Source of the DNA: Notospermus geniculatus
Lineage: Eukaryota; Nemertea; Pilidiophora; Heteronemertea; Lineidae
Assembly (NCBI GenBank): GCA_002633025.1
Contig: NMRB01000154.1
Coordinates: forward strand, 331,928-395,927
Reading direction: 5' to 3'
DNA: 64,000 nt
Made by a program: the position numbers and the translations under genes. The notes below the pieces were generated by a model. It had not been told where the DNA came from. It worked only from the letters and a program-made list of their open reading frames with translations, and ran no database searches. Positions 12,252 through 23,639 of this stretch are shown here, one piece after another (the stretch's first letter is position 1; the number at the start of each line of letters is the position of its first letter).

Positions 12252-12620
12252 GCGAGGAATCCACCTGTGATTTTCAACCTGATTTTGCTTTGCGATTTGC
12301 TTTGCAACTGGCCACGCCGTAGTGGACTAGCTAGACGTGATTTCCACCACTGGCGAAGATGTGATCAATTTCAGGTCGGCGACAGGTATTAGTTCCTTGC
12401 GGTCATATTCAATCGCAGGTGGTTGCTGATTTTCTGCTTTGCGACTTGCTTTCCAGTGGATTCCTATAAGCTTAAAGCTAGGCCGGAATTCACTGCTGAT
12501 GTTCTGCTTTGCAACCTGCTAAAGCTAGGAATCCAATCGAGTGCCCAGTTGCAACGCACCCCAGTTGCAAAGCAAGTCGCAAAGCAAAATCGCAGGAAAA
12601 TCACGGGTGGATTGCCCGCT
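12252..12620. repeat. MITE family 2 (CTTTGCGA-rich), copy 1
   Basis: Abuts family 1 directly. AGCGAGGAATCCACCTGTGATTTTC at the left mirrors GAAAATCACGGGTGGATTGCCCGCTT at the right. The interior has alternating TTGCTTTGCGA and AGTTGCAAAGCAAG words and the marker GTAGTGGACTAGCTAGACGT. A shorter, inverted copy is at 21503-21740. Confidence 0.8.
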
Positions 12621-13911
12621 TTTAGTGGCGCGCAAGAAGCAATGAGTGCTTGCCATTGAAAACATCCGGAAATTTGTTGCTTTCCACAAAATTTCGCGTA
12701 GTGAGCAAGAAAAGTTGCGTTGTGTGCTGCGGGTGTGATAGGAATCAACGTCATAGGAATGCAAGTCTGCCAAACAATAGCCCGCTATTGTAAGGTTATA
12801 TTCGAATGGGGTGGTCTCTATAGCCATACATGTATATTCGAATCCCTCGCTGAACAATAACACCGGACTTTGATTCCAGGGGCACTTTAGCTAAGGTTAC
12901 ACTTGTTGAAAATACCCGTGTTTTTCCAGACCCGTGTCAAACCCGTGTGTACGAAAATCCCGGCGAGAGGTCACATAAGCAGCTCGGCGACAGTTGCGCT
13001 GCATGCATTGACTCTTCGGTCATTTCTGTATTGGCACATTGGCATGACGCCACTTAATGGCTGCGCCATCTGTAGCCGTGCGAAGAACTAACGTAAACAC
13101 GGGAATTTCGAAAAGCACGGCGAGCTTGCCGTGCCTCAAAAACCCGTGTTTTTCAAAAACCCGTGTTTTTCAGACACGGGTTTCTCGAAGCCCGTCATTT
13201 CATAGGTGTGACCACAAAAAACCCGGGGATTTTATGTAGTGTAACCACGGCTATTGATCCCTGTCACACGGGCTTGACAGCGACAACAACGGACGGAAAC
13301 ACAACGACGATTCGACTGAGGATCCACTCTACCTTCCCACAATAAATCACACGTATATCACGTAAAAATTAATACGGGTATTCAGGAAATTCTATTGAGA
13401 ATTCAATGCTCTCAGTGCAGTATCGAAATCAATGAAACATCCAGGGCATGAAAAATAATTGAAATGTTCCATACGCGACACCGTAAAAGACCGGTAGCGT
13501 GATTGTTGAGAAGAATATAATAAGTATACGTTATTGAAATAATTTACCAACAACCCAGAGAGCTATTCACCTAATTTTCGATTGGCCCAGTTAGGACTGA
13601 CAACCCCAGTCTGGGCTCATCCGGCCACCAACTGAAGTGTAGCGTGCCGCGGAAGAAGCAAGCTGTATCGATCTGAAGATTGCCAAATTGCGGCCAAATC
13701 TGCGGATGAATCTTACAGGTAGGATATTTTTTTGCGGCCTCAGTTTAACAACTAAAATACTGTAGATTCACGTCTAAGACGTCGGTTCATGAACGTCAAG
13801 CCGAACGCCTTCTGCACGGCCATGCACTCTGGTTTTAGCCGCTTTTGTTTGGCTGTCATGCTTGACGCGCTTCGTCGCGTATAGTATTAAAGCCAGCAGC
13901 ACACTAGGCAA
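12621..13911. other. Non-coding with a dispersed repeat and CCCGTG-rich hairpins
   Basis: About 12780-12875 is a dispersed repeat (CGCTATTGTAAGG...TATTCGAATGG...CTCGCTGAACAATA) that reappears at 58887-58960. From 12900 to 13260 a cluster of ACCCGTGTTTTTC / ACACGGGTTT words can form hairpins, bounded by GGTTACAC and GTGTAACC. No exon seen. Confidence 0.5.
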
Positions 13912-14017
13912 TGGCTGATATTCATAAAAGCTAGCAAATGCTTTTACTTCAAGTTTTGTGGTACATTTACATTGATCTTAAGTAAAAGCATTTGCTAACC
14001 TTTATGAATACCAGCCA
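13912..14017. repeat. Short hairpin element (GGCTGATATTCATAAA ends)
   Basis: TGGCTGATATTCATAAAAGC is mirrored at the right by GGTTTATGAATACCAGCCA-type sequence, with arms continuing through AGCAAATGCTTTTACTT. A related inner arm (AGCAAATGCTTTTACTTCA) recurs in the hairpin at 14579, whose termini differ. Confidence 0.75.
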
Positions 14018-14129
14018 ATATCGCAAGCGATCTACTAGTACTCGCCACCGATCTCCTCGCCAGCCAAGCCGATATGGGTTTTGGTAGCCTATTGTTTGAT
14101 AATGGGCGAACATCGCTGGGGAGAATATT

Positions 14130-14263
14130 CCAGGGGTAGCCGCATAGAAACTCCGCTATTGCTTCGACAGCCTATCGGTGTTAAAATGCATGGGAAAATG
14201 TACAGCACTATCGGCAGATGGGCTCCGCTAGCGCTAGCGGAGTTTCTATGCGGCCACCCCTGG
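14130..14263. repeat. Short hairpin element, CAGGGGTAGCCGCATAGAAA ends
   Basis: CCAGGGGTAGCCGCATAGAAA pairs with TTTCTATGCGGCCACCCCTGG, followed inward by ACTCCGCTA and its mirror. The 134 bp element has a ~75 bp loop. Its ends resemble the CAGGGGCC...CATAAA family. Confidence 0.75.
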
Positions 14264-14578
14264 CATCCCTGTCCAACGCACACCTGCGTCAAACAGCCGA
14301 TTTTGCTGGCTTGCGATATCGCCTAGCTTAGCTAGTGTGCTGCTGGCTTAAAGGCCTGGGTCCACACACGCGTACGCCGTGTGTTTTGAGATTTTTACAG
14401 GGAAGTGGACATTTCCAGTGAAGAAGTTGACATTGACTGTCGTAAAACACGCGTGGACAGCCCTATACATGTCAGGTGTGATGTTAGCTTTATAGTAGTG
14501 AAAGATGGTGGGCGCCTAGGCCTCGTTTCTACAGCGGTGACACAATTAATTACATATACATATGTAATTTCACTCATT

Positions 14579-14696
14579 GGGTCATATGAAGAAAGACTAG
14601 CAAATGCTTTTACTTCAGATTTGTAGAGCATTGCCTAGTGCTTTTGTATTGCAAAATTCAACTAAAAGCATTTACTAGTCTTTATTCATATGACCC
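14579..14696. repeat. Short hairpin element (GGGTCATATGAA ends)
   Basis: GGGTCATATGAAGAAAGACT is mirrored by AGTCTTTATTCATATGACCC. The inner arm AGCAAATGCTTTTACT is shared with the element at 13912, only ~560 bp away. Confidence 0.75.
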
Positions 14697-14861
14697 ACTG
14701 CCACCACTGTATCCTTTTTACACGGAAGTAACTTGAATTAACGACAGTAACAACACGAAAGTCAAATTTCTGTGACACCAACCAGAGCAATTTATTCTGG
14801 CATGAACGTTGAGGATATTTGTACGTAATTATCATCCGAAACAGAAAAACGGGGTATTCAG

Positions 14862-15746
14862 TTAAAGGGACTAGGAAAATTTTTCAAGCTTCGGTCATTA
14901 CAAAACTAGCATGGTAGCCGTGGCGAGCACATTCACAGGATGCCAGGCATGTGGCCAGAGGATGGCATTTTGCTGGGCGTCTCTGTGTGGGGGAATATGT
15001 TTAGAGGGGGCCAACGCCTCGGACAATAATCTAGGCCTATGGGAAGCAGATGGCAGCAGTTTTTATGTGTTGAAGTTCCTTTTATCTGATCACCCTGCCT
15101 GGTTGAAGACAATGCGTATACCTGGTTCCGTCGGCCACCGTGTAGATGGTGTTGCGTAGGCAGCGCCATCTACACGGTGGCCAGCCGAACCAAGCTGGTG
15201 GGCATTGCAAATCATTGGATGTTTGTTCGTGCATTTTATTCGCTTAAGGGTAAAAAAATTTAATGCCACCCGCTTAAGGGCCACCCCCATGTCATTTTCA
15301 ACACTTCCTGTGAAAATGGTGCCATTTCGATCAGAAACCACGGAGGAGTTCGTGTTCGAAGTTAATGTGCCACCGTCAATTATAATATAGATGCTAGTCT
15401 TTCATGATAAATTCCCACCGTCAATTTCCTTTTTCAATTAGGGGCCTAAGTGTTAATTAGGCCTACTGGCACCCAAACAAATCAGTTACCACCAAACCAT
15501 GGAGTATTCACCAAGTCACTGGGAACCTATCGCTGTATGTATTGCATGGAGCGAGCTTGTACTCTTTTATGTTGATTAGGTTCCCAGTGACGTGGTGAAT
15601 GCTCCATGGTGTGGTGATAACTGATTTGTCTGGGTGCCAGTAATTAACACTTAATTGAAAAAGTGAATTGACGGTGGGAATATATCATGAAACACTAGCA
15701 TTTTGTAATAACCGAAGCTTGAAAAAAAATTTCCTAGTCCCTTTAA
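14862..15746. repeat. Composite foldback element, ~885 bp
   Basis: The outer terminal repeat is ~48 bp: TTAAAGGGACTAGGAAA then TTCAAGCTTCGG and ATTACAAAA, mirrored at 15695-15746. Inside are a 71 bp hairpin at 15124-15194 (arms include GGCCACCGTGTAGATGG) and a large inverted pair at ~15390-15530 and ~15570-15715 (ATTCACCAAGTCACTGGGAA and mirror). It is either a complex MITE or several hairpin elements nested in one another. Confidence 0.75.
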
Positions 15747-18181
15747 GCAGACTGCAGATCGCTTGTCTCAGCAACGAAAAAACGCAGGCAGTGCTTCCAT
15801 TCGTTCGACAGAATGTTTAAATTCCGACCATTACTCAAGGTCTCGCTCCCAGAAAAGACCAAAATAAGAAGTAACCCTCCATCACTATCAATAAAGTCCT
15901 TCGTGATAATCTGACGTTTCCTGCTTCGTATACAGTATTTTTCTACCCAATTGTGGCCTTATAGGTCACCGTTACTGCCAACAACCTTCTAGACAAGATC
16001 ACTCCATCACTTAGGGTCGTTTGCCATATCCCTTCATCTTTATTGATACAGGCATGACAGCCAGTAGCAGTCATATGTACATTGATACACGTCCAGTTCA
16101 CGGTCTGCTTATTAATGATCACCCCCTAAGTTAGGTACAGCAATATTAATCATCATATGCCAATTTGACACCACGGTCTACTTACTATGATGAATTTCCT
16201 ACAATTTCCACTACATTATATACTAAGATGAGCGTACACATGTCTGTATAGTTGTCATGATAAATCTTCTTCTGTCGACTAGAGTGTGGGCATGAATGAA
16301 TATGAGTTCTTTTTGATGGGTAACTCTCATTAGTTGTGGTAAATATATAGAGCATAGCAAGGCTTCCTGGTACTAACAGAAGAGAGGGGGCCAATTCAGC
16401 TCCGCCATCGAAATGTCCGGTCAGTCACAGGAGTATTTTATTTATTATATATTCGTGGGTTATTCTTCTATCATTAAAACGTACATATAGATGAAACATG
16501 CCTTAAAACATTTAACATTTGGATATCACAGAATTAGATACATGTAAAACATACATCTAAAAACATCTGGTATTGGATGTCACAGAAAAAAATTGCAAAG
16601 AAAAACCCACAGGGAGAAGACAGTAGGCCGAAGCCTTTAAAATTGTCCCTCCCAAAGAGTCTGGGTAGCTCCAAACTGCCACTACCGCAGACCACTATGA
16701 CAAGAATCTACGTTGGTCTGCAATCGTGGCAGCGACAGAAGCTATCCAGACTACAGATACTCCTAAAATCAACTTCTAAAAGCTTAACCTTATTAAACGC
16801 ATACAATTTTAATTCACCCTCAGCCTTACATGTATATACCTCCTGCAGCTCCTGACGTCTGCAACCTGACTTTCATCACTTTTAGGCCTTAGGTACATTT
16901 GACTACTTATGCATGGAAATCAGACTGCCTTGTCTGCAGCAAAATGGGCGTTATGTTGAGATTGGTTGCTGAGGATAATAGTGAATTCCAGGACTGAGAC
17001 TGTCTTAAAAACGTAAAAAATTGAATTTTGCAACAGCAGCTCAGAAAACAGTCGCGCCACGCTTTGAAAGACCAACGAACTTAAACGGTCGTTGAAGTTC
17101 TAGGCGCTCAATCGATGTCAGCGAGCAAAGCTACAACTACTTTTATATAGCGGCTCAGCGATTCTTCAAAGGGATGAACCATATGGTTTGAGATGTCTGG
17201 AGCCTCCAGCCTCACAAAGCAACAAAGGCTACCGAACATACCGTCGCTAAACAATATCATCTCAAAAAGCAGGTCGCCATTACCATAATGTCAAAGCAAG
17301 TCAAATTGGTGTTTCTTGGGCTCGGCCTGGACATTGCAGGGATCGTTTGGACTTTTCTATAAATCTTTCCCTCTAAGATGACATCTCTGAACTAATCCAT
17401 CGTGCGCCGAATTTACGGAGGTTCAGACGCATGTGAAGATGCACAGTTTAGGTACATGAACGTTCAACATCGCCTATACACAGTACACAGGCCTACAGGC
17501 GAACTGTGCTGGTGTTTGCTTGTTACTACTTTCGTGAACGCATCCTTTACGTCAAACGTCATGGTGTCAGGTCATTCAACTTGTGGTGGACCACACCAAG
17601 ATCCAATCCCCTAGACCCTGCCAAGTTCCTCAAAACTCGCAGCTGAAAAGTTGGAGTGTTTTCAATATCATCAACTGATTGACGCATATACATCATTTGC
17701 GTCGCCTAATGTGATTGATTCTCGATGCCTGGCGCGTTTTGTTCGGGGCTCCGCCGGCAGCACCCAATGTCACACGGCGTGGGCCGTCCCATTTACCGGC
17801 AGACGATAGGAAGGACCCTGCAGACGATTCAGATGCCGTCTCCATTGACTCCCAGATATTCAGATGTTCCGAAGCTTGGATCAAAGGAGCCGCTAGTCAT
17901 TAGCGGGCAAGTTTACTCTGGGACGGTCCCTAATGTAATTATTTCGAGAATTAGTAAGCGGAGGGCGGCAGTCCTGCACTTGGTTGATTGGGCGGCCATT
18001 GTGCTGAGGCAGCGGCTTTGAAAATCTTGGCCGCCATTACGAATGGCGATTGGAACACCACCTAAGTAAGCGGCGATAAGTTGAACTAGATGTGGCGTTA
18101 TATTAGTAGGAATAGTTTCAAAACGAACGAAATAATTTGTGTTTTCTGCTAGAAATAGAGGAAATTCCGTTAAATGAAGAT
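15747..18181. other. No gene or clear repeat seen
   Basis: About 2.4 kb of non-coding sequence. A basic plus frame at 16577-16855 (Lys/Ser-rich) and short frames near 17400-18020 have no splice context or family motif. CTCGGTTCGGGGCTCCGCC-type GC-richer sequence near 17740-18010 may be an old repeat, but I cannot match it within the window. Confidence 0.4.
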
Positions 18182-18585
18182 AATAGCGAGGTTTAGCACC
18201 TTTCCGACTCCGACTCCGGCTTCAACTACCAGAATGAATTGCAGTCCGCAGCAGACATCCTTGATAAAAACGATTTGATAGACGTTTGCAAATCGTAAAA
18301 TGCCATAACTTTGTGGCAGAATAATTTTGACTCGTAATCGGAAGTGCACATAAATCGCAAATATTATAGTCGTGGTTCAAGTCGTAACGACTAGGATTAC
18401 GACTTCAATATTCATTATTTATCTGCACTTCCGATTTATAAGGCCAAATTTTGCTGCCTTCAATTTATGGTGTTTGACGAATTGAAAACATCTATCAAAT
18501 CATTTTTATCAAGGTTGTCCATAGCGGACTGCAATTCATTCTCGTAGTTGAAGTCGGAGTCGGAAAGGTGCTAAACCTCGCTATT
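18182..18585. repeat. Foldback element, ~404 bp
   Basis: AATAGCGAGGTTTAGCACCT is mirrored by the GTGCTAAACCTCGCTATT end. The arms extend through TTCCGACTCCGACT and GAATTGCAGTCCGC, and the inner part has an AATCGGAAGTGCA pair. Non-coding. Confidence 0.8.
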
Positions 18586-19204
18586 GTATAAAATCAATGT
18601 CGGCAGAATATTCATTGCGTGATGGGCCAACATTTAAAAAAAATCAGAAAAAATGTAAAGAAAATGTAAAGAAAACGTAAAAAATGTAAAGAAATGGCAT
18701 ACATTTCATACCAGCGAAACGCCTTTCCGTTATCATCATAAGGATACTTTATAGAATAAGAAGGTGACTGTCCAGGATTAACGGCCTATTTTGTCATTAA
18801 GATCCGTCAGATTATCCAATGATCGGATTACTGGATCAAAGATTATCGTGTTTTATACGATGGTTCATTAGAATATCAGAGACCTGTCATTGACGTGGAG
18901 TTTAAATTTGAATTACCAGAAGAAGGGTGGCCAATAGATCCGAGTTTTTAAACGATATCACGATTAGTTTTAAGAAGTGAAAGGAAAAAAGATTGCTCGG
19001 GACCAGATTATGATGGCATGGCTGTATAGGCAGCTTTTTTTGTCTAGGGTTCTTCTTTCCTGCTCCACACTTGGGGAGGGGGTTTGGCTATCTTGGGGGA
19101 GCAACCAACCGCACTGACGCCATTCCTCGGCAAACATCTTCCTACAAAAACACGTTTTTCGGTGACTTTTGGGGTGAGGGAGTTGCTTGGCCATGTAGGC
19201 CGCG
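18586..19204. other. No gene seen; AAAATGTAAAG simple repeat
   Basis: Contains an imperfect simple repeat of AAAATGTAAAG near 18630-18695. Nothing else recognised. Confidence 0.4.
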
Positions 19205-19593
19205 CTGAAAACTTTTCTTCATCAAAATGACGAACTTAGGTTCGTTTCCCATCACCAAACTGAGTATCTATTAAATTCGCCAAAGTGACAGTTCCAGGTT
19301 CGTCATTTTGACGAACATAAACAAGGGTTAATCAAAATGACGAACGGTGGACTTGTCATTTTGACGAACCCTTGTTTATGTTCGTCAAAATGACGAACCA
19401 GGGGCCGTATGCATAAAACATCTTAAGTGTAAGATTTCCCTTATCTTTTGTTTGGAACAATAGTTTAAGGGAAATTTTACACTTAAGATGTTTTGTGCAT
19501 ACGGCCCCTGGACTTGTCATTTCGACAATTTAGATACTCAGTTTGGTGATAATGAACCTAAGTTCGTCATTTTGATGAGGAAATGTTTTTCAG
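19205..19593. repeat. Second copy of the ATGACGAA foldback, interrupted
   Basis: Same family as 8808-9103: CTGAAAACTTTTCTTCATCA ends, GTCATTTTGACGAA interior. A 112 bp hairpin element (19399-19510) interrupts the right arm between GACGAAC and GACTTGTCAT, where the other copy reads through without interruption. Confidence 0.8.
19399..19510. repeat. Nested hairpin element, CAGGGGCC-ended family
   Basis: CAGGGGCCGTATGCATAAAA is mirrored by the TTTTGTGCATACGGCCCCTG end. The arms continue CATCTTAAGTGTAA. Insertion into another foldback element whose uninterrupted copy is in the same window shows that this hairpin has been mobile. Confidence 0.85.
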
Positions 19594-20012
19594 TGTGTGT
19601 GAGTACTTCATCCGCTATTGGAAACAAAGACAAGTCTGATATCCACTAACTGTACGATGACTTCTTTAGGGCCTATTCATCAGATACAAGTGTAAAGGTG
19701 TATGCAAGCTATCTTGTATGCGTACATAGCAGTATGTCATTTATAATGCAATACACTGTTCAGTATGCATGCTCTGTACATGAATGTAGCAGTACCAGTA
19801 TGTGATTTTCAATGCAATACACTGTTGACAACACTTGGAAGCATTCATGTACATGCCTATGCTGTGTTGAAGCGTTGCATTATGATGCTAATAAACTGTC
19901 ATGTTATATTAACGACCATTGATCTGTATTTATGACAAATGCACTGGCCAAGGCTACAAAAGCAGACAGTAGTGTTCTGGTGAAGAACACTGGCCTGAAA
20001 AATCCTGATAGC

Positions 20013-20070
20013 CTGGTGGATATCACGCTCAGCAAGTGGCAAGTCCCGGGTTCGAATCCAGCACGAGCCA
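20013..20070 (+). repeat. tRNA-derived sequence (SINE-like)
   Basis: Carries an A-box-like TAGCCTGGTGG and a B-box/T-arm GGGTTCGAATCC, at a spacing typical of RNA polymerase III promoters. The acceptor stem does not pair (3' side GCACGAGCC has no partner), so it is not an intact tRNA gene. Probably a SINE head or tRNA pseudogene. Confidence 0.5.
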
Positions 20071-20200
20071 AATCGGGGATTCATCGCCGACTCTTCACGT
20101 CCGTCGCATGGACCGAAGCCGTGGTACCCTGTAGCATGTGTAGGGGCCTACCTAATTGTATCATTGCAAGGGCAAGTAAAAGACTGTTCAATTTGGGTTA

Positions 20201-20406
20201 AGGGTTATGTAAAGTGACTCGAAATCTCGAATTTTTGACGCAAAAAATCTGACTAACTGCGCAATAAATGGAGCAAATAAGGCTCGAGGCACCTCCTTAT
20301 GACGGCTCCCTAGGGCCCCCGAGCCTTGTTTTCCAAATTTAGTGTGCAGTTAGCCAGATTTTGTGCGTCAAAAATTCGAGATTTCGAGTCACTTTACATA
20401 AACCTT
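20201..20406. repeat. Foldback element, ~206 bp
   Basis: AAGGGTTATGTAAAGTGACTC... is mirrored by GAGTCACTTTACATAAACCTT. The arms run through GAAATCTCGAATTTTTGACGC and AATCTGACTAACTGC. The centre holds AGGCTCG...CGAGCCT. Non-coding. Confidence 0.8.
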
Positions 20407-20701
20407 AAGTAGCTTGACGGCCTCTTACCAGGGCTGGCTTCGGCCCTGATGGCCCTAATATAATACAATACTGGCCTGATATTTCTTGCAATAAAAGTGG
20501 GAGGGAAGTAAAAACAACGGATTTGGAGAGGGTCGTAAAATCCAAAACTGGTGAGAACAAACCAGCATTTTATCCTCTGAACATAATGCTGTTGCCCAGA
20601 TAAAGGGTGAAAAAAACTGGCCATAGCCTATCATCCAGCTCAGAGGTGAACTCAGGAATTGTAAAGAAAAGTTTAGTAATGATAGTGAACATAAGTCGTC
20701 T

Positions 20702-20745
20702 CCGAATTTTGCAAATTTTCGACCCCAACCGGGGTCTTCCTCAGA
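20702..20745 (-). repeat. Dispersed hammerhead-like repeat, copy 1
   Basis: On the minus strand: CTGAGGA, then GACCCC-GGTT-GGGGTC, then GAAA and an AT-rich second hairpin. The same module occurs at 53173 and 53292 (+) and, degenerate, at 52018. The layout resembles the CUGANGA / stem II / GAAA core of hammerhead ribozymes found in Penelope-like elements, but has one extra A before stem II. Confidence 0.45.
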
Positions 20746-21245
20746 CACTTTCTAGTAGAGATCCCAGAAGTGGATCAGAAGTGAAAAGTTTAGTAACATG
20801 CACTTTTTTAGCATGGTGTCATTAAATGACCAAAGTAAGTTAAATTTGGACCTCCATTAGCATTTGGCATTTGCTTCACCGATAAAGGTGACAAATTTAT
20901 GTTCATGGAATGGTTACATCGTCAAACACAGATTTTTTCTGAAATCGTTTTCAGGAGGAAAGCGTTTGAGGTCTCTTTGTTCTTCGCTGACATACTTCGA
21001 TCGTCGGGAAAAGTCGAGAAAGTAACTAAAACGTGCGAACGCCTGGGAGTTGACAGTCCCCTACTGGATGGCCCTGCCACATTATCAGTCATAAAACCAG
21101 GCAATACAAGCTGCACTGGTCCCAGTGGGAAGAATACAAATGCATTTGGTCTCTCTCCCAGGTCCTTCCTCTTGGACCTGGTTTAGCGATTACGGTCCCG
21201 TTACAATTAACGCCTTGCCACTGTTTGAACTCGGAGAGGAAAAAA

Positions 21246-21434
21246 ATGGCGCCAAAGAAGACGCTTGTTTATGGAATATTCAAGGTGTTTTTATTTACCC
21301 TTTTTGCTCTTTTTTATATCATTGGTCAAACCAAATTGCTAAGTTTTTGTTTTGAAAGAGTCGGTGCAGAAGTGACGGTGCTGAAATTGACGTTCTTAAA
21401 AGACAACAAAACAACCTCTGGGTGCATTGCGTGA
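21246..21434 (+). CDS. Candidate first exon or micro-protein with a signal anchor
   Basis: An ATG in good translation context (AAAAAATGGCG) opens 62 codons: MAPKKTLVYGIFKVFLFTLF leads into a hydrophobic segment ending YIIG. This resembles the short basic tail plus signal anchor of a type II membrane protein, such as a Golgi transferase. It then continues with a soluble stretch to a stop. I see no donor that clearly extends it, and no family match. It may be a chance frame. Confidence 0.25.
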   Translation: MAPKKTLVYGIFKVFLFTLFALFYIIGQTKLLSFCFERVGAEVTVLKLTFLKDNKTTSGCIA

Positions 21435-21502
21435 GTTGTAATGCATTTTACCATAAATATTGAGTTAGGTCCACCGAGGTTGCGTTCGGAAATGCTTTTT
21501 AA

Positions 21503-21740
21503 AGCTTGGAATCCACCTCTGATTTTCTGCTTTGCAACCTGCTGCCTGTGATTGAATACGACCGCAAGCAACTGATACCGGTCGAGGACCTGAAATTGAC
21601 CACATCTTCGCCATTGCTGGAAATCACGTCTAGCTAGTCCACTACGGCGATCGAGTGCCCAGTTGCAACGCAACCCAGTTGCAAAGCAAGTCGCAAAGTA
21701 AAATCAGGTTGAAAATCACAGGTGCATGGATTCCCCGCTT
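21503..21740. repeat. MITE family 2, copy 2 (inverted)
   Basis: Same word set as 12252-12620 in reverse orientation: GCTTGGAATCCACCTCTGATTTTC at the left, AAATCACAGGTGCATGGATTCC at the right, and the shared markers GACGTGATTTCC/GGAAATCACGTCTAGCTAGT and GCAACGCAACCCAGTTGCAA. Confidence 0.8.
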
Positions 21741-23253
21741 AAGAGCAAATGGGAAGCTAGAGAGTAGTAAAATCAGTCACCTCGTGGTCGATAAAATTTC
21801 GCCCTTCATGCGCAGAGAATTTTTTTGTCGCTGTTGCACACTGATACATGTTGGAAACTTTGCTTGTGTTTTTGCAAAAGTTTTTGAACAAAGGGAATTG
21901 TCAGATCAAAAGGAATAAAGACAGGGACAATATAATTGCACCAGAATAATAGTTATAATTTCTACAAATTATCAATGCAGCTAATGCAAATTAAATCTAA
22001 CGCAACCTCTCATGTGACTTCAGTGTCATGTCTCTCATATTTCCGATATTAGAAACGTGATCAAACTTTGAGTATTTGGATTTGGTAATGACATTAAAAT
22101 CTCCCATGCGCTCAGCCAGTTGTCATTTTTAATGATGAATCATGTTTTGATATAAAAATTGTCGAATAAGCCGCGTTTCATCCCGGGATATTTCTCTAAA
22201 TGGTTCTTTGAAAAATGCCGTCTCTCAGGAATACAAAAAATAAGATTGGATCTCCTTAGCGAAAATACCGTTCATGTAACTCTGTCGTTCCCATGTAATT
22301 TGTTTAAATTTGGGATACAGCAGGAACGTGCCTAATCGTTGTGCCGTTTCGATCAGGAACTTTGATACTTATTTTGACCTACCGGTATCTTAAAATGAAA
22401 TACCTCACAGCATGTGGACGAAGCAATTTTTTATGTCCTGTGAAAAATGGAAGAAAAACAAAGAAAAAAACGAGAAAAAGGAAATTCAACGCGTTTTGAT
22501 AATTCTGACACATTTCTTTTTCTTCATTTTTAACAATTTTAACATTAATTTCAGTGAGATTTCGTATAAAAAGTAAACATGATTATTCTCAACTCTACAT
22601 GCAAAAACCCAGTAAGGTCCAAACCTTCTCATAACATTCTCCTTTTCAATTATCATAAGTGCTATTCTAACAATGTGAATGATCAGCCAGATAATGGACA
22701 AAGATCCCACATTGTCTGAGGTAAACCGCAGCCGCGTGGCACCTTGAGGTCAATGACGTTCAAGGTCACTTCCTTATGATTACCCTGCAGACCCTAAATT
22801 GGTATTATAATGAATCGTGACAGATCAAGGATCAAGCCATCCCCTGGGGGTATGGCGATATTTTTGCATCGAACTGAATATTCAATTTTGAAATACGAAC
22901 TACCAACTCTTTTATTGTCACTGTCATGTAGTGTTAGGCGTTTTCTGCAAGGGTTGGGCCTTGACTGATTGCCTGGTCCAGCATGCGGTTAACTTGAGTT
23001 AGGGTAGCCCCTCCCAGCTCCTGTTGTTGGTCTCATCTTTCACCAGTCATGAGATGAACTTCTATTGTTTGATAATCGCCAACATAGGAGACGTAGTTTT
23101 TCCTTCCCGAAACATAGTTTGCTAACATCAATGCATCATTCATTTTGGCTTCACAAGTCAACACAAACCGAAAAGATGATCATCCCTAGGTCAGATGTCA
23201 TCCTTTTTTATTTGCTCTCATTGTCAGCCTATCAGAGCCTATTTCGCAGAATA
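21741..23253. other. No gene seen
   Basis: AT-rich non-coding sequence. It contains TCAAGGTCACTTCC at ~22760, an extended nuclear-receptor half site preceded 10 bp upstream by another AGGTCA. No repeat or exon recognised. Confidence 0.4.
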
Positions 23254-23639
23254 CAGTATAGTGTGCAAAAATATGAGAACACTTGGCAAATCTTAAGAAA
23301 CTGATGTTTTATTTGGTCCCAGAGCCTGGATTTCACTTTCCTGCCATTGCAAAGGTAAAGGCAAATGTACTGAGATTATTTCACCTACGAATTTCTCAGT
23401 CCAGTCCTTTTTTTAAATATTTTACTCTAATATTTAGTATGGCCCCCCTTGGCAGCAGTCGCAGCAACGTATCTTTCTGGCATTGTGTCTATGTATTTTC
23501 TAAGAGTTTCAACCCCAGTGTTATTCCACGCTCTCAGAAGCTCATTCCAGAGAGTTTCCTTAGAGTTATTCAACATTTCCAAAATGCAGTATGTTCCCAA
23601 GAAATTGACAAATGTATCATGCAGGTGTCTCTGGAACAT
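23254..23639 (-). mobile_element. Tc1/mariner relic: transposase C-terminus and one terminus
   Basis: On the minus strand, frame 23639-23427 ends ...TMPERYVAATAAKGGHTKY followed by a stop. This is the characteristic last part of Tc1-type DD34E transposases (usual form: [17 protein letters not shown]). It continues to a CAGT terminus at 23254 next to a TA dinucleotide, the usual Tc1 target. The Trp-rich helix upstream (LWNELLRAWNN) also fits. The catalytic DDE domain, the helix-turn-helix part and the other terminal repeat are missing, so this is a dead 3' fragment. Confidence 0.8.
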
